Below the pieces are notes generated by a model that made no database searches, had not been told where the DNA came from, and saw nothing but the letters and a program-made list of their open reading frames with translations. A stretch of 5,422 nucleotides of DNA, taken from assembly GCA_934725525.1 (NCBI GenBank), contig CAKVCG010000119.1, positions 1 through 5,422 of the forward strand, in the 5' to 3' direction. This DNA comes from an uncultured Brachyspira sp. GTDB lineage: Bacteria; Spirochaetota; Brachyspiria; Brachyspirales; Brachyspiraceae. Shown one piece after another: positions 1 through 5,422 of this stretch. A program made the position numbers and the translations under genes. Numbering within the stretch: the stretch's first letter is position 1; each line of letters begins with the position of its first letter.

Positions 1-144
1 TGGATACAGAAACTTTATAATTTGAGTTTTACTCCGAGATTTTTGGCTCATAAAATTTTATCGATAAGAGATTTGGATGATATTAAATATTATTTGAGAG
101 CTTTTAAAAAAGTTTCAAAAGGACATTTGAAAGATTTCGCTTAA
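1..144 (+). CDS. C-terminal end of a probable B12-binding radical SAM protein (5' part outside window)
   Basis: An open frame runs in from the left edge and ends at a TAA at 142-144, giving 47 residues that start WIQKLYNLSF and end GHLKDFA. The pattern is a basic, aromatic helix, then 'TPRFLAHKIL', then 'SIRDLDDIKYYLRAFKK'. It resembles the tail of cobalamin-binding-domain radical SAM enzymes (BchE/HpnJ-like), where a 'Y-x-RP-x-x-x-x-R-x-L' helix is followed by a 'R-s-x-x-D-l-x-x-x-l-r-g' helix. None of the diagnostic parts (CxxxCxxC cluster, B12 domain) lie in the window, so the family call is inference from the tail alone. The coding status is supported by the uninterrupted frame up to the edge and a composition like that of the neighbouring core genes, including CpG-containing codons. 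The gene converges on the minus-strand oxidoreductase across a repeat-bearing gap. Confidence 0.45.
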   Translation, partial: WIQKLYNLSFTPRFLAHKILSIRDLDDIKYYLRAFKKVSKGHLKDFA

Positions 145-191
145 AATTTTAATTTAAGTTAATTTTCGGGTTGTTATTATAATTGTTAATA

Positions 192-242
192 GTCATTGCG
201 AGCCTTTCTAATTCGTCATTGCGAGACGAAGTCGAAGCAATC
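192..242 (+). repeat. Dispersed palindromic-type repeat, copy A
   Basis: The element begins GTCATTGCGAG (192-202) and ends CGAAGCAATC (233-242). A second GTCATTGCGAG is nested at 215-225, so the left end is present twice as a direct repeat 23 bp apart. Copy B (290-344) has the same two ends in inverted orientation. Short elements of the form 'GTCATTGCGAG...GAAGCAATC' are scattered between genes in several bacterial lineages, and this copy fits that type. It lies between two convergent genes, so it could form a 3' mRNA structure with copy B that slows transcription or protects both ends. That role is inferred. Confidence 0.7.
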
Positions 243-289
243 CAATATTAATAAAGTTAAATTTTAAAATCAAATTTCTATTATTTATA

Positions 290-344
290 GATTACTTCGG
301 TTTTTCGCTAACAGCGGGCTTTAGCATCAAAATATCGCAATGAC
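290..344 (-). repeat. Dispersed palindromic-type repeat, copy B (inverted relative to copy A)
   Basis: Read on the minus strand, this element begins GTCATTGCGA (344-335) and ends CGAAGTAATC (299-290). The start is identical to copy A, and the end differs by one base out of ten. The interior is unrelated to copy A and contains its own small inverted repeat (GCTAA at 307-311, TTAGC at 321-325). Together with copy A it forms an interrupted inverted repeat spanning 192-344 with an AT-rich centre. Conserved termini with a variable interior suggest a small non-autonomous element or REP-like structure. Confidence 0.65.
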
Positions 345-364
345 AATATAAATTAAACTAAATT

Positions 365-1345
365 TTATTTTCCGCCGTCAATTAAACTTTTTACATGCTT
401 TACAATATCGAATCCCGCATTCAAGGCTTTTGCTATAGAGCCTCCAGATTTATATAATATATCTCCCGCTACATATAAATTATCAACGGAACTTTCATGA
501 ATTCCTCTTATTATAGGAACTCCGCTTTCGTCCAAATCTATCGAACATTTTTTTAAGAAATCTATCGGAGCGACTCCGCCGAGCGCGTAAATAACTCTAT
601 CGAATATGTCGCTTGTTTCGTCCGCAAAGCTAACCAAAACTTTTCCGCCCTCGTCCGCTATGGATTTTATATCGACTCCCAATTTCGCCTTTACCTTTCC
701 GCTTGAAATATCTTCTTTTATCGTTTCCAAATTCTTTTCGTTGGGACGAGTAAATTCGCTTTTTCTATAACTTATTGTAACTTCGTTGTCTTTTCCTAAA
801 AGATAAGCGTATTCTACCGCTGAATTTCCTCCGCCAACAACCAAAACTTTTTCATTTTCTTTGCATTTATAAATATTAAAATTAACGACAGCATTTAAAC
901 TTGGCGGAATAGGATAATCGGGTTTATTCGGTCTGCCCATTTTTCCTATTGAAATTATTACATATTTTGAAATATATTTATCGTTATTTACGGTTAACAC
1001 TTCAAAATATTCTCCGTTTTTATTTATAGATTCGACTTCCGTATTAAAAAAAGCGTCTATATAATGCCCAAATACGCATTCGCTGAATAAATCTAAAACA
1101 TCGCCTTTTGTCGCAGTTTCAAATTTTATATTTCCGCTCAAGTCGATTCTCTCGCCTTTATAATCTTTGTCGACTCTCTTATCGTCTTTATAGAATTTTC
1201 TAATCGTTGTAGAATGATTATCGCCTTTTTCAAGCAAAAGAACCTTTTTCATTTGAAGTATTGCAGCTTCAACGGACGCCGCTATTCCCGCAGGTCCCGC
1301 TCCGACTATAATTAAATCATATTCGTTTTCTAATTTATTTTCCAT
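365..1345 (-). CDS. FAD/NAD(P)H-dependent oxidoreductase, FqrB (flavodoxin:quinone reductase)-like, thioredoxin-reductase fold without CxxC
   Basis: This is a 326-residue cytoplasmic flavoprotein with two dinucleotide-binding folds. The N-terminal FAD fold shows GAGPAG at 15-20 with the strand-end acid E39. The central NAD(P)H fold shows GGGNSA at 171-176 followed by YRKSEFTR (193-200), whose basic residues suggest NADPH preference. The closing FAD motif is YVAGD at 291-295. Its only cysteines are C90, C161 and C267, so the CxxC redox pair of true thioredoxin reductases is absent. The FYKDDKRVDKDYKG stretch (51-64) and the KMGRPN and GDILYKSG segments recall Helicobacter/Campylobacter FqrB, which moves electrons between NADPH and flavodoxin or quinone and so links to pyruvate:flavodoxin oxidoreductase. 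That substrate assignment is by recalled resemblance. The start has a strong AAGGAG (1361-1356) 10 nt upstream. The gene lies 69 bp downstream of gyrB on the same strand with no evident terminator between, so the two are probably co-transcribed. A generic TrxR-like or YpdA-like role is the alternative. Confidence 0.8.
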   Translation of the reverse strand: MENKLENEYDLIIVGAGPAGIAASVEAAILQMKKVLLLEKGDNHSTTIRKFYKDDKRVDKDYKGERIDLSGNIKFETATKGDVLDLFSECVFGHYIDAFFNTEVESINKNGEYFEVLTVNNDKYISKYVIISIGKMGRPNKPDYPIPPSLNAVVNFNIYKCKENEKVLVVGGGNSAVEYAYLLGKDNEVTISYRKSEFTRPNEKNLETIKEDISSGKVKAKLGVDIKSIADEGGKVLVSFADETSDIFDRVIYALGGVAPIDFLKKCSIDLDESGVPIIRGIHESSVDNLYVAGDILYKSGGSIAKALNAGFDIVKHVKSLIDGGK

Positions 1346-1414
1346 TTTTAATTATCTCCTTAAAAAATTTAAAATAATAACATTTATAATTAAAATTTTT
1401 GTTATATGTAAAAA

Positions 1415-3331
<1,917 letters not shown>

Positions 3332-3409
3332 TTATCCTCGTTTATTTATAAGTTATAAAATTTATAAAATATTTTAAAATATAAATTATAAAATCAAAAT
3401 TTGCTTTAT

Positions 3410-3438
3410 ATTATATATTAGTTTTTATAATATTTCAA
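3410..3438 (-). promoter_or_regulatory. Probable sigma-70-type promoter of gyrB
   Basis: Read on the minus strand, TTGAAA (3438-3433, 5 of 6 to the -35 consensus) is followed by a 17-bp spacer and a perfect TATAAT (3415-3410). Transcription would start near 3403, leaving a 5' leader of about 75 nt before the gyrB ATG. In DNA this AT-rich TATAAT alone means little, but the combination with a well-placed -35 at ideal spacing is a fair prediction. It would drive gyrB and probably the downstream oxidoreductase. Confidence 0.55.
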
Positions 3439-3447
3439 ATATTAATT

Positions 3448-3464
3448 GATTGCTTTGCAATGAC
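3448..3464 (-). repeat. Minimal copy of the dispersed repeat (copy C)
   Basis: On the minus strand this 17-bp site reads GTCATTGC directly joined to AAAGCAATC. These are the two ends of the elements at 192-242 and 290-344 with essentially no interior. The core ATTGC-TTT-GCAAT (3449-3461) is a perfect 5-bp stem with a 3-base loop. It sits just upstream of the gyrB -35 and upstream of the divergent gene's promoter, so it could be a relic of the repeat or a small regulatory palindrome. Confidence 0.5.
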
Positions 3465-3583
3465 AGATTAAATGAAAATAAGAGAAATAAATTTGAATTA
3501 TTATATTATATTATATTTTTTAATATTTTTGAATTTATATTATTAAAGTAAATTTATTATATATATAATAAATATAATATTTC

Positions 3584-3612
3584 TTGATATATTATGTAAA
3601 ATATAATATAAT
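3584..3612 (+). promoter_or_regulatory. Probable sigma-70-type promoter of the ATPase-TOPRIM gene
   Basis: TTGATA (3584-3589, 5 of 6 to consensus) is followed by a 17-bp spacer and a perfect TATAAT (3607-3612). A second, overlapping TATAAT lies at 3602-3607 but is badly spaced from this -35. The predicted transcript starts near 3619, about 24 nt before the ATG at 3643. The gene therefore appears to have its own strong promoter and a short leader. Confidence 0.55.
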
Positions 3613-3642
3613 ACTTTGTGTAGAAAATAAATAGGTATAATT

Positions 3643-5217
3643 ATGAAAATAGAAAGAATAGAAATTAAAAATTTTAAAAGATTTACTCACCTTGTTATAG
3701 AAGAATTAAACAAAAATTTAAAATTAATATTAGTAGTTGGTAGTAATGGTTGTGGTAAATCATCTCTATTTGAAGCTTTTAATTATTGGCACTTAAAGTC
3801 AACATTTAATCTTAATAGTGAAAAAGATTATTATAACAAATTTAAAGATAATGTAGATTGCAATATAAAATTCTATGGAGAAAATAAACCAATAAATGAA
3901 AGTATTTTTTATTTTAGAACAGCATATAGAAATCAAGCGGAATTTAAATTAACAACTTTCAATGAAATAAAAAATATAAATACTAAAATAAACAAAAAAA
4001 TGATAAATAATGAATCAGAAGTATCTAACAATTATAATATATTAATAGGAAATACAATAAATGAATTATTTTTTGAAAAAAATAACGATAAAAAAGTATC
4101 AGAGTTGAGAAACGACCTAATAGGTAAAATTCAACAATCTATGCATAATGTATTTGATGATTTAATGTTAAATAATCTTGGTAATCCATTTAAAGAAGGG
4201 ACTTTTTATTTTAAAAAAGGTATTATAGACAAATTTAATTATAAAAACCTTTCAGCTGGAGAAAAATCAGCATTTGATTTAATTTTAGATTTGGTATTAA
4301 AAATAGATTATTATAATGATGGTATATTTTTTATTGATGAGCCTGAAATACATATGCATACAAGTCTACAAAGCAAATTAATTAAAGAATTATATAATAT
4401 AATACCTGATAATTCTCAATTATGGATAACAACACATTCTATTGGTATAATGAGAATGGCTGAAAGAATATTAAAAGAAAATCCTAATAGCGTAGCCATA
4501 TTAGATTTTGACAGTCATGATTTTGATAATTATGTCATTATTAAACCTACTAAATTAAGCAAAACTGTATGGGAAAAATTTTTGTCTTTAGCCCTTGATG
4601 ATTTATCTGAATTAATAATCCCAGAGTATATAGTATTATCTGAAGGAAGCTTTTCTGGTAATAAAAGATATAATTATGATGCAACCATATATAATAAAAT
4701 ATTTAATGATAAATACCCAAATATTTTATTTATATCAGGAGGTTCTTCAGAAGATATAATAAAAGAAGATTATATACCTGAAAAAATAATAAAAAATTTT
4801 TCAAAAAGTATTAATGTAAAAAAATTGCTTGATAGAGATGATATGACAGATGAAGAAGTTAAAGTCAATGAAGAGAAAAACATAATAGTATTATCAAAAA
4901 GGCATATAGAGTCTTACTTGTTAGACGATGAAATTATTAAAAAATTTATAGATAATAATAAGCCAGAAAAATATACCGAAATACAATCTTTAATAAAAAA
5001 TGTTATTATAAATAGTATTGATAAAGGTAATCCAAAAGATGATATAAAAAGGGTTAGAGGAGAAATATATAATATATTAAGAAAGGAATTGTCTTTGACA
5101 CAATGTGGTAATACAGCAGATGCATTTATAATAAATAATTTAGTTCCATTAATTACTCCAGATACAGAAATATATAAAGTATTAGAAGTGGATATAATTA
5201 AAAAAATTATACCATAA
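3643..5217 (+). CDS. AAA/ABC-type ATPase with C-terminal TOPRIM/DUF4435-like domain; OLD-family or fused PARIS-like putative anti-phage protein
   Basis: This 524-residue protein has two parts. Residues 1-290 form a RecF/SMC-like ATPase that opens with the typical 'KIERIEIKNFKRF'. It has Walker A GSNGCGKSS (33-41), an FRTAYRN segment (91-97), the ABC signature LSAGEKS (203-209), Walker B FFIDEPE (229-235) and the switch histidine in TTHS (263-266). No long coiled coil separates Walker A from the signature, unlike Rad50 or SMC. Residues about 325-524 look TOPRIM-like, with a strand ending in SEG (E334), an ISGGSS turn (364-369), an acidic LLDRDD (395-400) and KRHIESYLL (419-427), as in DUF4435 and OLD nucleases. 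The final 'PLITPD-x-x-x-Y-K-V-L' resembles the ends of such ATPases, so it is probably full length. The ATG follows a weak AGG (3633-3635). ATP-controlled nuclease action in phage defence is inferred. No GajB, PtuB or reverse transcriptase partner is seen next to it. CpG is nearly absent (6 in the gene), unlike its neighbours, which suggests acquisition. Confidence 0.85.
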   Translation: MKIERIEIKNFKRFTHLVIEELNKNLKLILVVGSNGCGKSSLFEAFNYWHLKSTFNLNSEKDYYNKFKDNVDCNIKFYGENKPINESIFYFRTAYRNQAEFKLTTFNEIKNINTKINKKMINNESEVSNNYNILIGNTINELFFEKNNDKKVSELRNDLIGKIQQSMHNVFDDLMLNNLGNPFKEGTFYFKKGIIDKFNYKNLSAGEKSAFDLILDLVLKIDYYNDGIFFIDEPEIHMHTSLQSKLIKELYNIIPDNSQLWITTHSIGIMRMAERILKENPNSVAILDFDSHDFDNYVIIKPTKLSKTVWEKFLSLALDDLSELIIPEYIVLSEGSFSGNKRYNYDATIYNKIFNDKYPNILFISGGSSEDIIKEDYIPEKIIKNFSKSINVKKLLDRDDMTDEEVKVNEEKNIIVLSKRHIESYLLDDEIIKKFIDNNKPEKYTEIQSLIKNVIINSIDKGNPKDDIKRVRGEIYNILRKELSLTQCGNTADAFIINNLVPLITPDTEIYKVLEVDIIKKIIP

Positions 5218-5278
5218 AGATAAATTTTAATATTTAATTATAAACTAGTGCTATAAAATGCCATCCTTATTCGTTAAT

Positions 5279-5306
5279 TTGCAAAACATTAATATTTTGG
5301 TATAAT
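5279..5306 (+). promoter_or_regulatory. Probable extended -10 promoter of the right-edge gene
   Basis: A perfect TATAAT (5301-5306) is preceded directly by TGG (5298-5300), which is the TGn extended -10 element. A partial -35 TTGCAA (5279-5284, 4 of 6) lies 16 bp upstream. Transcription would begin near 5313, about 34 nt before the ATG at 5347. This suggests the right-edge gene can be expressed independently of the ATPase gene 129 bp upstream, although no strong terminator separates them. Confidence 0.45.
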
Positions 5307-5346
5307 AAATTTATATATTTTGAATTTTTAATTATAAAGAGTAAAT

Positions 5347-5422
5347 ATGGCTAAAAAAGAAATTAAAACTGATTTTTGGGTATATTCTTTACTGCAAAGC
5401 GCGAATATTGACGCTACCGCTC
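5347..5422 (+). CDS. N-terminal start of a probable N-6 adenine DNA methylase / type IIG restriction-modification protein (3' part outside window)
   Basis: An ATG at 5347 opens a frame that stays open to the right edge, giving 25 residues beginning MAKKEIKTDFWVYSLLQ. A purine-rich AAAGAG (5336-5341) lies 5 nt upstream as ribosome site, and an extended -10 promoter lies before it. The 'KTDFWVYxLLxxANI' opening resembles, from memory, the first residues of large class I SAM-dependent N-6 adenine methylases of stand-alone restriction-modification enzymes, which continue into a nuclease-like domain. None of the diagnostic motifs (PD-ExK, NPPY) is inside the window, so this is a tentative call from the N-terminus. 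The short visible part already has four CpGs, unlike the ATPase gene upstream, so the two may have different origins. If the call holds, the pair forms the edge of a defence island beside gyrB. Confidence 0.5.
   Translation, partial: MAKKEIKTDFWVYSLLQSANIDATA

Noticed and set aside
192..344. CRISPR array, suggested by recurrent GTCATTGCGA motifs
   Set aside because: There are only three short motif occurrences, with irregular spacing and mixed orientation and no uniform repeat-spacer pattern.
365..1345. Thioredoxin reductase TrxB
   Set aside because: The active-site CxxC pair is missing; no two cysteines are closer than about 70 residues.
1346..1414. Imperfect AT-only inverted repeat between gyrB and the oxidoreductase as a terminator
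   Set aside because: There is no G/C in the stem and the pairing is interrupted, so a stable terminator hairpin is not supported.
3643..5217. RecF, from its position beside gyrB and its RecF-like N-terminus
   Set aside because: The C-terminal TOPRIM/DUF4435-like half, the 524-residue length, the divergent orientation and the foreign composition do not fit RecF (about 360 residues, ATPase only).
5218..5278. Intrinsic terminator after the ATPase-TOPRIM gene
   Set aside because: No GC-containing stem followed by a T run was found. Only short AT palindromes are present.
5233..5338. 12-bp direct repeat TTTAATTATAAA at 5233-5244 and 5327-5338, possible target duplication around the gap
   Set aside because: It consists only of A and T in a very AT-rich region and flanks no gene-like insert, so chance is the simplest explanation.

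Overview
The window looks like a chromosomal segment of a very AT-rich bacterium, most likely a spirochaete of the Brachyspira type. This rests on the extreme A+T content, the short (637-residue) GyrB that carries a lysine where many bacteria have the coumarin-contact arginine, and a FqrB-like flavoprotein typical of anaerobes or microaerophiles. The genus is an inference from recalled family resemblance, not from a search.

Layout. Bases 1-144 are the last 47 codons of a plus-strand gene, probably a B12-binding radical SAM protein. It converges on a minus-strand pair. In transcription order the pair is gyrB (3328 to 1415) and, 69 bp downstream, an FAD/NAD(P)H oxidoreductase of the flavodoxin:quinone reductase type (1345 to 365). 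The 220-bp gap between the convergent genes holds two inverted copies of a short dispersed repeat with shared ends (GTCATTGCGA ... CGAAGCAATC) and different interiors. A third copy with almost no interior sits at 3448-3464.

The 314-bp gap 3329-3642 is a divergent promoter region. One near-consensus sigma-70 promoter faces gyrB, and another faces a plus-strand gene at 3643-5217. That gene encodes a 524-residue protein with an ABC/RecF-type ATPase half and a C-terminal TOPRIM/DUF4435-like half. The architecture matches single-chain OLD-family nucleases and fused PARIS (AriA-AriB) anti-phage proteins. The gene has only 6 CpG dinucleotides in 1575 bp, whereas gyrB has 12 in one 180-bp stretch, so it is probably acquired. 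At the right edge (5347 onward) a second plus-strand gene begins with its own extended -10 promoter. Its first 25 residues resemble the start of N-6 adenine methylase/type IIG restriction proteins.

The left two thirds is therefore housekeeping (DNA supercoiling, redox), and the right third is probably the edge of a defence island inserted next to gyrB. The ATPase-TOPRIM protein is the most interesting item.
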